A stretch of 64,000 bases of DNA from assembly GCA_017515465.1 (NCBI GenBank), contig JAFWFV010000018.1, positions 1 through 64,000 on the forward strand. Direction: 5' to 3'. The position numbers and the translations under genes are program-made. The number at the start of each line of letters is the position of its first letter. Within the stretch, counting starts at the first letter, position 1. Below, in pieces: positions 34,930-44,535 of the stretch. This DNA comes from Clostridiales bacterium (GTDB taxonomy: Bacteria; Bacillota; Clostridia; Saccharofermentanales; Saccharofermentanaceae). Under the pieces are notes generated by a model. That model was not told where the DNA came from. It searched no databases and was given only the letters and a program-made list of their open reading frames with translations.

Positions 34930-36879
34930 TCAGCGTTCGGGGTAGTGCATATCATAAAAATTTTCGAGAAATACGAAAATCATGAGCAGCACTACCGCGA
35001 TCAGCGATATGAGCGCCGTCGTGGTAAAGAAATCCGGCATGTATCTGATGGTTATCAGGTTGGTTCCGGGATTAAGCACTACCGAATAGAAGAAACCGTC
35101 GTAGTATTTGGGAACGGTCCTGGAACCATTTACATTGATCTCCATGTGGGAGTCTGCCGGGATGGAGATGAACAGCTGCTGACCCTCACTGCCGTCTAAT
35201 GTGAACTTCATGTTCTTGGAGGTGATGCTCATGGCCGTGGGAGGCATCTTTCCTGCTTCCTTGGACATCTGCAGTCTCGTTTCTGGATCTGCCTGCTTAT
35301 AGGCTTCAACGAAATAATCGCCGTCAAATACCATCGCCATCGGCATGTGATAAGGATTGAGATATACACTGTATCCCTCCAGTTCTCCGAGGGGATCATC
35401 TCCTCCCGTTATGCTCTTGAGATCAGCTTTTGATACAAAATACTTGACTGCGTAAGGATACAGCGTTCCGATGAGATCACCTTCCGCAGCGATCTCCTTG
35501 GACTCGTCCTTGAAATAGATATAGTCGTCATTGGAAGACAGGAGAGTTACCTTGGACAGATCCTCTGATACGATACCTATCCTGTAGGTTCCCTTGTCCA
35601 GATCCCTGACGGCTCCGATTATCGTACGTTCCAGCGTTGCCTCAGTATAGAGTGATACAGGCTTTTCAGGTGCGTTCTCAAATCTGGATCCGACGGGCAG
35701 GATCACGCCTGTTATGAAGGTGATCACCATGAACACGCCTGCAGCAGAAACAGTGATGATATCAACAAACCTGCGTTTGCTGAGACTGTTATATGTCAGC
35801 AGTGACTGGGCAAATGTGAATACTATGACCATTACGATGGCGTACTTTACCGGATGGGAACCGGTATCGATCTTTTCCCCGCCCGTGATGAGCTTCATCA
35901 GCGTGGGAGAAAGTGATATGGTCGCAATAACTGCGGCAGTAAGGAATACTGCGATCTTCATCGTATATCTGAAATTATTGAGGAACAGGAATGCTATGAG
36001 GACCAGTCCTCCGAATATCAGGATGCTCAGTGCGGGAAGGTTTGTTGTTATGTCAAACGTGGATACTGTGGGTTCATCCGGAAGGAGCCTGATGGACATG
36101 AACCATATGACGGCACCTGAACCCAGTGCCAGGATCTGCGAAGCAAGGTATCTTGCTGATCTGGCCAGCAGTGTCCTCACATCCAGGTTCTTTACGAAAC
36201 CTTCAACTGAACATGATCTGTATACCAGTTCAAAGATGAACCAGATCAGTGTCACCATTGAGTTGAAAAGACCTGTATACCAGTCGGAAACAAGACTGAG
36301 GAGTGAGGTTACCATAAGGAGCTGACCGCCCTTATCGTCACAGATCTTATAGGCTCCGAGCATCATTACGGGCAGGAAGATCATTCCGTCTGCCACTGAC
36401 AGGCCGTCTCCTGTCATGAAAGATGACATCGCATACATTACGGAGATGAATATGCAGGACAGGTGCTTGAGTTCAAACTTCCATCCCTCGATATTCTTGC
36501 CGAAAAGGAAACGGTAGTTGATGAATGCCGCACATGATGCCGCTGCCAGTGCGATCTTGATCACATAGACAACGTCATATGCCCTCTCGAAGTTCTGAGC
36601 ACCGGACAATACAGCCAGATATGTCAGAGGGGAGAAAAAGAATTCGCTGATCCTGTAGAAAACACCTTCCCCGGAACTGCCGGAAAAGGAATAGAAGATG
36701 CTCTGCCTGCCGTCGACCACGGCCCTGATGTACTCGAAAACATCGTATTCAGAAGCCGTACCCAGCGATCTCGCCCCAAAAGGGGCGAGACCATATACCG
36801 AGCATATTATCGCAAAAAGGATCAAAGTCGCCGCAAACGCGATCAGACAATTGTATGAACGTCTGTACTTAAACCTCAT
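34930..36879 (-). CDS. YfhO-family membrane protein
   Basis: 649 residues with about 12 predicted membrane segments in the first 400 residues (ending near SLSKRRFVDIITVSAAGVFM), then a large extracytoplasmic part (about 420-620) with a final membrane segment before the C-terminus. The first-loop motif with ASEYDVFEYIRAVVDGRQSIFYSF resembles YfhO/GT-C-like glycosyltransferases that add sugars to teichoic acids or lipids from polyprenyl donors; the DXD-like acid is in that loop. It follows the pseudo-PP2C gene by 11 bases. Substrate and donor are unknown. Confidence 0.75.
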   Translation of the reverse strand: MRFKYRRSYNCLIAFAATLILFAIICSVYGLAPFGARSLGTASEYDVFEYIRAVVDGRQSIFYSFSGSSGEGVFYRISEFFFSPLTYLAVLSGAQNFERAYDVVYVIKIALAAASCAAFINYRFLFGKNIEGWKFELKHLSCIFISVMYAMSSFMTGDGLSVADGMIFLPVMMLGAYKICDDKGGQLLMVTSLLSLVSDWYTGLFNSMVTLIWFIFELVYRSCSVEGFVKNLDVRTLLARSARYLASQILALGSGAVIWFMSIRLLPDEPTVSTFDITTNLPALSILIFGGLVLIAFLFLNNFRYTMKIAVFLTAAVIATISLSPTLMKLITGGEKIDTGSHPVKYAIVMVIVFTFAQSLLTYNSLSKRRFVDIITVSAAGVFMVITFITGVILPVGSRFENAPEKPVSLYTEATLERTIIGAVRDLDKGTYRIGIVSEDLSKVTLLSSNDDYIYFKDESKEIAAEGDLIGTLYPYAVKYFVSKADLKSITGGDDPLGELEGYSVYLNPYHMPMAMVFDGDYFVEAYKQADPETRLQMSKEAGKMPPTAMSITSKNMKFTLDGSEGQQLFISIPADSHMEINVNGSRTVPKYYDGFFYSVVLNPGTNLITIRYMPDFFTTTALISLIAVVLLMIFVFLENFYDMHYPER

Positions 36880-36890
36880 TTAGGTTTCTG

Positions 36891-39800
36891 TTACTGCTCC
36901 CAATTGTTTTCAAGCCCTGCGCCCTCTCCATAGTCAGCGCCGCCGAGCTGAGGCGTACCTTCTACCTGACCTTCACCACCGGTGCCGGTGCCTGCATCCT
37001 GACCGCCCTGGGTATCCGTACCGGCCTGTGTATCCCCAGTAAGTGAGGGGGTAAACGTGTTCGGGATGGTACCTTCGATGACACCCTTAGGAGGAAGGAG
37101 AACTTCACTGTTAGCCTGAGGAGTGTAATCAGCAGGGAAGTTGTTGTAGTCCTTGATGATCTGGATCCTGGGATCGCTGAGATCGGACAGGTTGATATCG
37201 TATACATAGTGGAAGAGATCCCACCATGTTCTGTATCCGATGTAGTTGGAGAACTTGAAGCTTGCAATAGGAGCTGAGGGATTCTCAGCAGTCGTCTCAG
37301 TAGCTGATGTCTCCACCGGCTGTGTAGGTATCGTCGTCTCTGATGTTGTGAGAGGATCGTCCACTGAAGAGGATGTCTCTGATGTCTTCTCACTGCAGCT
37401 CTTGACTATGAGTGAGATTATGATCGTCAGACATACGATCAGGAGGACAACAAATACGATAAAGATGTATCCGTTCCTGTTGAGCTTGAACTTTGTCTTG
37501 CCGCCGCCTCTGTTGCCGCCATTTGCAGAACCGGGCTGACGGGGTCTGGTTCCGCCCGGACGCTGTGCGCCCTGGGAATGAGCTCTGTTAGGGCCGCCGT
37601 CTGCAGCATTGTAGCCTGTTCCTCTGGGGTTGGCATTCTGAACAGGAGCTGCCTGCGGCTGTGCTGCTGCAGCTGCTCCGCCTGCCACGAAGGTCTCGGC
37701 ACCGGGGATATCCTCCCTGCCGTAAGACGCATTGTCATCTACTCCGAGGAGGTCCATGATCCATGCATCATCGCCTGATCCTGCAGAAGATGATACTGAA
37801 GCTGCGGGTTCGGAAGAATAGTTGCCCTCACCCATATCCTGATATCCGGAATATGCGGATGTCTGGTACTGCTGGCTGTTGTCTGTCTGATAATTAGCCT
37901 GGTCACCTGTCTGGAATACCTCACCGCCGTAAGGCTGATAAGGAACATCCTCCTGAGGTGCCTGGGCAGTTGCATATCCATTCACCTGATCTGCAGCCTG
38001 AACATCTTCGTAGCCGCCGTATGCGTAGGTATCTTCTACCTGGGCATCGATGGGCTGTTCTGAGTTGACTGCATTAACGGGTGTATCGTATACATTTGCA
38101 TCGTATTCTGGCATGTCGGGAACCTGTTCGGTCATCTCGGGTGCGCCTACGGTGTCAACGTCATTTGCAAAGGGGAGCCTGAATCCGTCTGCAGGCTCTG
38201 CCGCAGGTTCTGCGGTCTTTTCCTCTGCCTCGGGGAAGTCAACATTGAGCTTGTCCTCGCTGTCGATATCAGGCTTGGGATTCTCGATCTCAAAATCGGG
38301 TACGGGTATCTCGGATACCTCCTCAGCGGCCTCTTCAACAGGGGCAGATGCCTGAGCCTGGGAATCGTCGCCAAATATCAGGGGAGCTGCATTCTTCATC
38401 TCCTCAGGATCTCCGGCACTGTAGGGATTGAAGCTCTCCTCAGTGGGAACATCCATGAACTTGTTGCTGTCATCTACGGCATCGAAAACGATCTCATCAG
38501 ATGAAGATGCCTGGGGTGCCTCGCTGACGAAGGACATGGGTTCCTCGGGAACAGGCTCGCTGACGATCTCAGGCACCTCTTCGGCAACAGGCTCGGGTAC
38601 AGGTTCAATTGTATCCTTGATGGCCTGCTCGAGGACTCCGCCCTGCTTAAGACCTGCAAAGATCGATGAATCAAGGCTCGTGATGGGCTTTGTAGGCTCA
38701 TCGTCAGTTGCGGTCATGGGATTGAACTCTGAAATGGAGATAGTCTCCATATTGTCAGATGCTGCGCCGTCTCCGGAAGCATTCATGTTATTCATGGCAT
38801 TTTTCATCAGATCCTCAGGTGTTATCTGGACCTGATCACCGTCTACTGAACCGTCGAGGAACTCGAGCTTGCTCTCTGAGGGACTGACCTCAGTGCCGAC
38901 TTGGATACCCAGATCAGGTGAAGCAACCTGGTTAACTGCGGGAGCGGAAACAGCAGCTGCCGCTGCCTCTCCGAATACAACGGCACCCTCTGCTGCAGAC
39001 TGTGTAGCTACAAATGATCCTGCGCTCTCAGCTGCTGTGAGGGAAACGAATCCTGCATCGCTGGCAGCCTCTGCTGCTGCGCCTACGACTCCGCCCTCTA
39101 CGACGGATTCAACATTGTTTTCCTCTTCATCGTCATCTCTGGACTTTTTCTTGAATCCGAAGATGCCTCTCTTGTCCGTGTTGGTAACGTTCTCGACAAA
39201 TGAGATGGAGAACTGCATGGGAACATTGGGCATCCTTGCAGACGCCTGTGTGATGACAACGCCAGCGGCGTCACACTGATCCTCAGCCTCGTTCAGGATC
39301 CTGAGGAGTTCCCTCTGTCCGAGAGCATCGTATACAGCCTTGTTGCACAGGATGATGCAGTCATCGGGAGAAAGTGTAAAGTAATTGGACCAGAGGGCAT
39401 TAGCCGTCTTGGATGCACAATAATACATGAAATCCCCAACTCTGTTATCGAATGCATCGATAGCTTCCATGGGGATTCCTGCGTCTGTCAGTGGAAATAA
39501 TGTATCGTCACGGTAGAGGAATGCCAGACCGTTTCCAACCGTAACTGCAAATGCCTCTGCGTCCCTGACGATGATGCCGGAAAAATAAGGGCTCCTCATC
39601 TCGTTGTCAGACAGACGCATCTTGCCCGTAACCTCAACTGCCGTTGAGAGGAATTTCTCGATAAGGCCGTCGATCTCCTTGTGGCCGAACTTAACGTCAT
39701 TGCAGAGTGATCTGAACTGTGGCTCGAAGGGAGGGAGCATGCCGGGCTCAAATCCCTCGATCGTCGGATGTGTGAAGACGGAGAAGAAGTAACCTCTCTC

Positions 39801-39941
39801 TTCCTTTTCGATTGTTATATCAGCCTGACGCGTTTCTCTTTTTCCGCAAAGTCTTCCATCAATATAGAATGCATCTGTGAGAGTCTGTGACGGCGAAAAC
39901 TTCGCTGTCAGTGTACTCGCGAGACGGGTTAAGGTGGCCAT
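36891..39941 (-). CDS. Pseudo-PP2C / acidic linker / membrane helix / LysM-like protein
   Basis: 1016 residues, not a standard family. Residues about 1-250 resemble a PP2C phosphatase: VTVGNGLAFLYRDDTLFPLT aligns with VGDSRAYL, and DDCIILCNKAVYDAL with the SDGL region, but both metal-binding Asp motifs are changed, so catalysis is unlikely. About 275-800 is a disordered Glu/Pro/Ala-rich linker, then Gln/Tyr/Gly-rich, then basic. One membrane helix (about 825-846, ends LIVKSC) and an outside part of about 165 residues whose residues 895-950 (WWDLFHYVYDIN..., PQANSEVLLPP) look LysM-like. The topology would put the phosphatase fold in the cytosol and the wall-binding fold outside. Novel architecture; function unknown. 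Confidence 0.65.
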   Translation of the reverse strand: MATLTRLASTLTAKFSPSQTLTDAFYIDGRLCGKRETRQADITIEKEERGYFFSVFTHPTIEGFEPGMLPPFEPQFRSLCNDVKFGHKEIDGLIEKFLSTAVEVTGKMRLSDNEMRSPYFSGIIVRDAEAFAVTVGNGLAFLYRDDTLFPLTDAGIPMEAIDAFDNRVGDFMYYCASKTANALWSNYFTLSPDDCIILCNKAVYDALGQRELLRILNEAEDQCDAAGVVITQASARMPNVPMQFSISFVENVTNTDKRGIFGFKKKSRDDDEEENNVESVVEGGVVGAAAEAASDAGFVSLTAAESAGSFVATQSAAEGAVVFGEAAAAAVSAPAVNQVASPDLGIQVGTEVSPSESKLEFLDGSVDGDQVQITPEDLMKNAMNNMNASGDGAASDNMETISISEFNPMTATDDEPTKPITSLDSSIFAGLKQGGVLEQAIKDTIEPVPEPVAEEVPEIVSEPVPEEPMSFVSEAPQASSSDEIVFDAVDDSNKFMDVPTEESFNPYSAGDPEEMKNAAPLIFGDDSQAQASAPVEEAAEEVSEIPVPDFEIENPKPDIDSEDKLNVDFPEAEEKTAEPAAEPADGFRLPFANDVDTVGAPEMTEQVPDMPEYDANVYDTPVNAVNSEQPIDAQVEDTYAYGGYEDVQAADQVNGYATAQAPQEDVPYQPYGGEVFQTGDQANYQTDNSQQYQTSAYSGYQDMGEGNYSSEPAASVSSSAGSGDDAWIMDLLGVDDNASYGREDIPGAETFVAGGAAAAAQPQAAPVQNANPRGTGYNAADGGPNRAHSQGAQRPGGTRPRQPGSANGGNRGGGKTKFKLNRNGYIFIVFVVLLIVCLTIIISLIVKSCSEKTSETSSSVDDPLTTSETTIPTQPVETSATETTAENPSAPIASFKFSNYIGYRTWWDLFHYVYDINLSDLSDPRIQIIKDYNNFPADYTPQANSEVLLPPKGVIEGTIPNTFTPSLTGDTQAGTDTQGGQDAGTGTGGEGQVEGTPQLGGADYGEGAGLENNWEQ

Positions 39942-39973
39942 TTACCGATCCTCCGTATATTTATTCACACTAG

Positions 39974-39982
39974 ATTATATCA
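39974..39982 (-). promoter_or_regulatory. Extended -10 promoter of the pseudo-PP2C gene
   Basis: Minus strand TGATATAAT (39974-39982), an extended -10, about 35 bases before the ATG; upstream is A-rich (AAAAAAAA). No good -35 is visible. Confidence 0.45.
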
Positions 39983-40034
39983 CAAGGTTATTTGCAGAGA
40001 CTTTTTTTTGTTAAATTTAATGTATATGTTACAT

Positions 40035-40080
40035 AAAAAAGACGGTGGAGCCGGGGTATCAACCCTCAAGCTCCGCCATC
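40035..40080 (-). terminator. Terminator overlapping the DUF885 stop codon
   Basis: Minus strand GATGGCGGAGC...GCTCCACCGTC stem (with G-U pairs), inner GAGGGTT/ACCCC pairing, then TTTTTT. The stem starts inside the last codons of the coding sequence and contains its TGA (40059-40061). Confidence 0.75.
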
Positions 40081-42032
40081 ATGTTAGCTTCGATCTGTTC
40101 GAAGGTACCTGTGTTGGCATTCAGGTAAGCAGTATGGATCTGAAGATCCGTTGCATCCGGGAATCTGTCATGTGCAGCCTGGATAATGAGTCCGGTGTTA
40201 ACTAAGCCGTTGCCGTACTTTACCGCGTAACCGGGATCCGAGATCAGAAGATCATACATGTCCTGAATGTCACTTGCACTGATCGTTCTTCTCATCAGGT
40301 TGGAGAAGTAAGTTGCACAATCCTGCAGATCCCATCCCTCCCAGTGGATGCCTATGTCACACCTGGCCATTGTAAGGACATTGAGCTCATCCTCTATCTT
40401 GACCAGAGTCCTGACAGTTTCATTATCGTCGTAGTACTTCATGGAATACAACTCTGTATATTCCGCCCATCCCTCTGCGTATCCGATGGAATCGTAGAGA
40501 TACATATAGGGGTGATCGCTGATGCTCCTGGTATATACTGACTGGAACATGTGTCCGGGGTATGCCTCGTGGGCGATGGTAATTCCGAAATCCTCATCCA
40601 CGTTGGAATTGTTGACGATTATGAGGTTCGAATCATAGTTATCCAGATGATATCCCAGATAAGCCGCAGGGCTGAAATTCTCCTCCAATGCCTCCGGAAC
40701 TTCGGACAGTGAATACGAATGATCGTGAAGTGCAGGGAAATCAGCAAAGATCTTGTTTTTCAGGTAAGCGAGATTCTGTTCGGTGTCTCCGCTGGAATAG
40801 GAGTGGGACAAGTATCCCGACTGCCATGATCTGTCAGCACCGTAAGCGATCCCGAAATATGTGTTGGTGATGGATGTCAAAACGGTATCAAGATCCTGTG
40901 CCAGCTGATCCACGCTCTTGCTGCTGTTGGACAGATGCCTGCAGATGGACGCATAATAATCATCGCCTCCGGGGATCGCGGTGAGGGCGGAATCATGTCC
41001 TCCGCTGCCTTTGAGTCCTCTCATGCGGTCAGCACATTCCTGAAACTCCGGGAAGACAACGTCATGAAGTGCATCGTGAAGCCCGGATATGAGATCAGCC
41101 TTTTCAGCAGAAGACAGACCGGGAATGGCGTTTACCTTCTCCTCAAAGTGGTCGTAAAGGAAGCAGTCATCCGTCATCTCAACGAGGCTGTCAAAAGACT
41201 CTGCGATCTGCTCATAGGTATCATCCGATGATGCAAAACCATAAGCTGCCCTCTCCTCCTCAAATTCACAGATATCATCATAGTACCTGTCGACGTCCTC
41301 CAGGAGGGTTATCATATTTTCCGCTTCGTCAGCAGTTGTGATGGGCATGATGTCCATAATGAACAGGAAATCGCACTGGGGGCCCGTAAGGGGATTGAGA
41401 ATGGATTCATAATACCTGAACGCGGTATACTTATCCTGATATGCTTCCTCCTCCAGATCCCATACCATCTTGTCGTAACATATCCTGTCCTGATGATCCA
41501 GTGATTCCTCATCGATCGTGTAGAGCTTGTTGAGCTCCTGAAGCACGAAATCTCTTTCTACCTCAGGGTCAAGGGTTGCTTCACCCATTGTGACATCATC
41601 TGCCTCCAGGCCGAAATTTTCCGGATGTTCAAAAATGATGCAGATGTCGATATAACTTGTAACAAAGTGAGTTATGTACTCCATCTCGACCTGGCTCAGC
41701 AGTTCCTTTGCCTGCGTTCCGGTAATATTTCCCCTGGTCCTGGCAGGATGAACCTCATCCAGAGTCGCTACATGATCGGGATATGTAAGATCATCCGTCT
41801 TCGTGCCGCCGGAAGGCTTCAGTCCGCCGCCCTGCTTGTCGTCGTCCTCGTCATCCCCGTCATCCTCATCCTCGTCATCCTCATCATCTTCTTCGTCCTC
41901 GTACCTGTCGTGGTCACGCCTCGAAGAATCTCCGCCGCCAAGGAGTCTGCTGACTATGCTGCAGGATGTCATGGACATCACCATCATCAATGCCAGGAGC
42001 ATTGCGATCAATCTTACAGAAAACTTTTTCAT
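40059..42032 (-). CDS. DUF885-family zinc-metallopeptidase lipoprotein
   Basis: 657 residues. Lipoprotein signal peptide (lipobox MTSC near residue 27), then a remarkable run of Asp/Glu (about 40-70, DEEDDEDDEDEDDGDDEDDD) before the globular part. The DUF885 metallopeptidase motif HEAYPGH (near residue 505) and the YAEGWAEY line of this family are present; DUF885 proteins of Gram-positives are gluzincin-like zinc peptidases, mostly uncharacterised. Anchored outside the cell. The Asp/Glu tract could bind calcium or hold the enzyme away from the membrane; that is only inferred. Single gene, divergent from radA. Confidence 0.85.
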   Translation of the reverse strand: MKKFSVRLIAMLLALMMVMSMTSCSIVSRLLGGGDSSRRDHDRYEDEEDDEDDEDEDDGDDEDDDKQGGGLKPSGGTKTDDLTYPDHVATLDEVHPARTRGNITGTQAKELLSQVEMEYITHFVTSYIDICIIFEHPENFGLEADDVTMGEATLDPEVERDFVLQELNKLYTIDEESLDHQDRICYDKMVWDLEEEAYQDKYTAFRYYESILNPLTGPQCDFLFIMDIMPITTADEAENMITLLEDVDRYYDDICEFEEERAAYGFASSDDTYEQIAESFDSLVEMTDDCFLYDHFEEKVNAIPGLSSAEKADLISGLHDALHDVVFPEFQECADRMRGLKGSGGHDSALTAIPGGDDYYASICRHLSNSSKSVDQLAQDLDTVLTSITNTYFGIAYGADRSWQSGYLSHSYSSGDTEQNLAYLKNKIFADFPALHDHSYSLSEVPEALEENFSPAAYLGYHLDNYDSNLIIVNNSNVDEDFGITIAHEAYPGHMFQSVYTRSISDHPYMYLYDSIGYAEGWAEYTELYSMKYYDDNETVRTLVKIEDELNVLTMARCDIGIHWEGWDLQDCATYFSNLMRRTISASDIQDMYDLLISDPGYAVKYGNGLVNTGLIIQAAHDRFPDATDLQIHTAYLNANTGTFEQIEANMMAELEG

Positions 42033-42134
42033 ACAATTAAATCCTCTGATTCCCTAAAAAATACAGCGCTATTATACACAAAAAACTTCTGATATACTTT
42101 ACACAAATGACTCAAAATTATGGCGGTTTCTAAA

Positions 42135-43553
42135 ATGGCAAAGAAAAATGAGAAATTCTTCTGCAAAGAGTGCGGATATGAGACCATTGGATGGTTGGGA
42201 AAATGTCCTGGATGCGGTTCATTCAACTCTTTCGTAAACGCTCCCGATGAGGACAAGCCCGGCAAGGGATCAGGCAAGAACTATCCCTCCTCTCCCGTAT
42301 TTGCGGCAAGCACTTATTCCTGGACGGCAAGCGACAGGACCCTGAGGCTGTCGGAATGCGGTGATGAACTGTACAGCAGGCATTCCACAGGGATCCCTGC
42401 CCTGGATGATCTGTTCGGCGGAGGCATAACTGACGGTTCCGTAACCCTGGTCGCCGGCGAGCCCGGAATAGGCAAATCCACTATGCTCCTGCAGCTTGCC
42501 GATTCATACGACTGCGGTGAGTCTGACCTCCTCTACGTGTCGGGCGAGGAATCGCCTGCCCAGATCAGGATGAGGGCAGACAGGCTGAATGTTAAGAGAG
42601 ACATTTTGATCTGTGCCCAGACGAAGTTCGAGACTATAGCAAAGGAGATCGCCGACAGACATCCCAGGCTGGTCATCATCGATTCGATCCAGACACTCTA
42701 CTCGGAACAGATCGCAGGAACACCCGGAAGCGTTACGCAGACCCGTGAGGTAACTGCCGGTCTGGTAAGGATAGCAAAGACAAATAACGTATCGGTGATA
42801 CTGGTAGGCCACATCACCAAGGAAGGTTCCATCGCAGGTCCCAAGATCCTCGAACACATGGTGGATACCGTCCTCAATTTTGAAGGTGACGGATCAGGAG
42901 GATACAGGATCCTGAGAGTTATCAAGAACCGTTTCGGCAAGAGCGGGGAACTGGCATTTTTCGAGATGGGCACGGCAGGACTTGTCCCCGTCTCCAGTTC
43001 ATCGGCACTTCTTATCTCAGGCAGGCCATTAAACGCTCCCGGATCTGTCCTGACATCAGCCATCGAAGGAACCTGCGCTCTGCCTGTCGAGATACAGGCT
43101 CTGGTCACCGACAGCTGCTATACCAATCCCCAGAGGATGACATATGGTCCTGACAGGGCGAGGGCGAACATGATCATTGCTGTATGCGAGAAGAACTTTG
43201 CCGCAGGACTCGCCGCCAAGGACATTTTCCTGAATGTAATAAGCGGGCTTAAGATATCGGATCCTGCAACGGACCTGGCCATTGCCAGTGCTATAATCTC
43301 CTCCGTCAGGGAGATCCCCGTCAGATCAAACACACTGATACTCGGTGAGATAGGACTGTCCGGCGAGATCAGACCCATATCGAACCTCACCAAGAGGCTC
43401 AACGAGGCAGTCGCCCTGGGCGTAACCAGCGTCGTTCTTCCCGGCAGCATGAAGAAGGAGACTGCCAAGAACAGCGAGACCTATGCATCGTTCAAGATGG
43501 AATTCATCTATATAGACAACATACATGAAGCCATCGACATCCTGTTTACCTGA
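42135..43553 (+). CDS. radA: DNA repair protein RadA/Sms
   Basis: 472 residues from the ATG at 42135-42137, where family similarity starts (MAKKNEKFFCKECGYE); an in-frame ATG at 42120 adds five residues and neither has a clear ribosome binding site. Zinc finger CKECG...CPGC, RecA-type P-loop GEPGIGKST, the KNRFG motif characteristic of RadA, and a C-terminal Lon-like domain. A RecA-family helicase acting on recombination intermediates. Plus-strand pair with ispD, as in Bacillus-type genomes. Confidence 0.95.
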   Translation: MAKKNEKFFCKECGYETIGWLGKCPGCGSFNSFVNAPDEDKPGKGSGKNYPSSPVFAASTYSWTASDRTLRLSECGDELYSRHSTGIPALDDLFGGGITDGSVTLVAGEPGIGKSTMLLQLADSYDCGESDLLYVSGEESPAQIRMRADRLNVKRDILICAQTKFETIAKEIADRHPRLVIIDSIQTLYSEQIAGTPGSVTQTREVTAGLVRIAKTNNVSVILVGHITKEGSIAGPKILEHMVDTVLNFEGDGSGGYRILRVIKNRFGKSGELAFFEMGTAGLVPVSSSSALLISGRPLNAPGSVLTSAIEGTCALPVEIQALVTDSCYTNPQRMTYGPDRARANMIIAVCEKNFAAGLAAKDIFLNVISGLKISDPATDLAIASAIISSVREIPVRSNTLILGEIGLSGEIRPISNLTKRLNEAVALGVTSVVLPGSMKKETAKNSETYASFKMEFIYIDNIHEAIDILFT

Positions 43554-43562
43554 GAGGCAACT

Positions 43563-44297
43563 ATGTCACAGACCAAGATCCACGTAATCATACCAGCAGC
43601 GGGAAAAGGCGAGAGGATGGGAGGAGACATCCCCAAGGTCCTCCTTAAGATAGACGGCATCCCCGTAGTGATCAGGACGCTTCAGGCCTTCGACCGCATG
43701 GCAATGGAGACAGGTGTTTCCGTTTCATCCGTCGTGGTAGCTTCTCCCGGGCTCATCCCCGTCATCAGTTCTCTTGCAGAGGAATACGGCATAACCACTC
43801 TGTCAGGTGTGATAGAGGGAGGTGCCACCAGGACCGGATCTGTCTATAACGGAGTCAGATATCTGGAACTAAGCGGGATCGAGCCTGATTCCTATGTCTT
43901 CGTCCACGACGGGGCGAGATGCCTGGTAGACATGGATACTCTCACCTGCTGTCTGGAGGGCGTCAGATCTCACGAAGTCTGCGTCGCCTCAGTACCGGTC
44001 AAGAACACTCTCAAGATATGCCAGAAGGACGCAGACGGCAGCATGAAAGTAGTATCAACTCCCGACAGGGACAACATCAGAGAGGTTCAGACACCCCAGT
44101 GTTTCCGTGCAGATGTCATCATCAAGAGTTATGAGAACGCAATAAAAAACGGCATAACAGCCACCGATGATACTGCTCTTGCCGAAATATTGGGATATGA
44201 GGTATTCCTGACGGAAGGATCCTATTCAAATATAAAGATAACTACTCAGGAAGATATTCCCCTGGCTGAGGAGATCATCCGCCGCCGAGCATACTGA
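43563..44297 (+). CDS. ispD: 2-C-methyl-D-erythritol 4-phosphate cytidylyltransferase
   Basis: 244 residues. Third step of the non-mevalonate isoprenoid pathway, making CDP-ME from MEP and CTP. IIPAAGKGERMGGDIPKVLL nucleotide loop (here extended by a short insertion), VHDGARCLVD, DRDNIREVQTPQCFRADV and the TDD pocket. Begins 9 bases after radA. ispF, often fused or adjacent, is not next; the following gene is convergent and overlaps the last 23 bases. Confidence 0.93.
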   Translation: MSQTKIHVIIPAAGKGERMGGDIPKVLLKIDGIPVVIRTLQAFDRMAMETGVSVSSVVVASPGLIPVISSLAEEYGITTLSGVIEGGATRTGSVYNGVRYLELSGIEPDSYVFVHDGARCLVDMDTLTCCLEGVRSHEVCVASVPVKNTLKICQKDADGSMKVVSTPDRDNIREVQTPQCFRADVIIKSYENAIKNGITATDDTALAEILGYEVFLTEGSYSNIKITTQEDIPLAEEIIRRRAY

Positions 44298-44532
44298 CGA
44301 GCCATACCATTCCGGCAACAAGCCAGAAACTCGTTACTATCAGGACAACTATCATCCACACTACCTTAAGGACCTTGCCGACCTTTTTGCCGACGATCTT
44401 GGTATCCTCAACGGCCTGCTGACCCTTTGTCATCTGTTTCCTGTTCATGACATCAGCGCGGTACATATAGTATCCGCACTTCGCGCAGATGGTCCTGTTT
44501 CCATTCTCAGTTTTGCATCTTGGACATTTCAT
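44275..44532 (-). CDS. Small zinc-ribbon membrane protein
   Basis: 85 residues. Four cysteines in MKCPRCKTENGNRTICAKCG (C-X2-C...C-X2-C) form a zinc ribbon, followed by a charged stretch and one membrane helix (about 57-80, VWMIVVLIVTSFWLVAGMVW). Topology would keep the ribbon in the cytosol. It ends inside convergent ispD and starts 4 bases after hemZ, so it is translated with that operon. Function unknown. Confidence 0.7.
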   Translation of the reverse strand: MKCPRCKTENGNRTICAKCGYYMYRADVMNRKQMTKGQQAVEDTKIVGKKVGKVLKVVWMIVVLIVTSFWLVAGMVWLVSMLGGG

Positions 44533-44535
44533 AGG

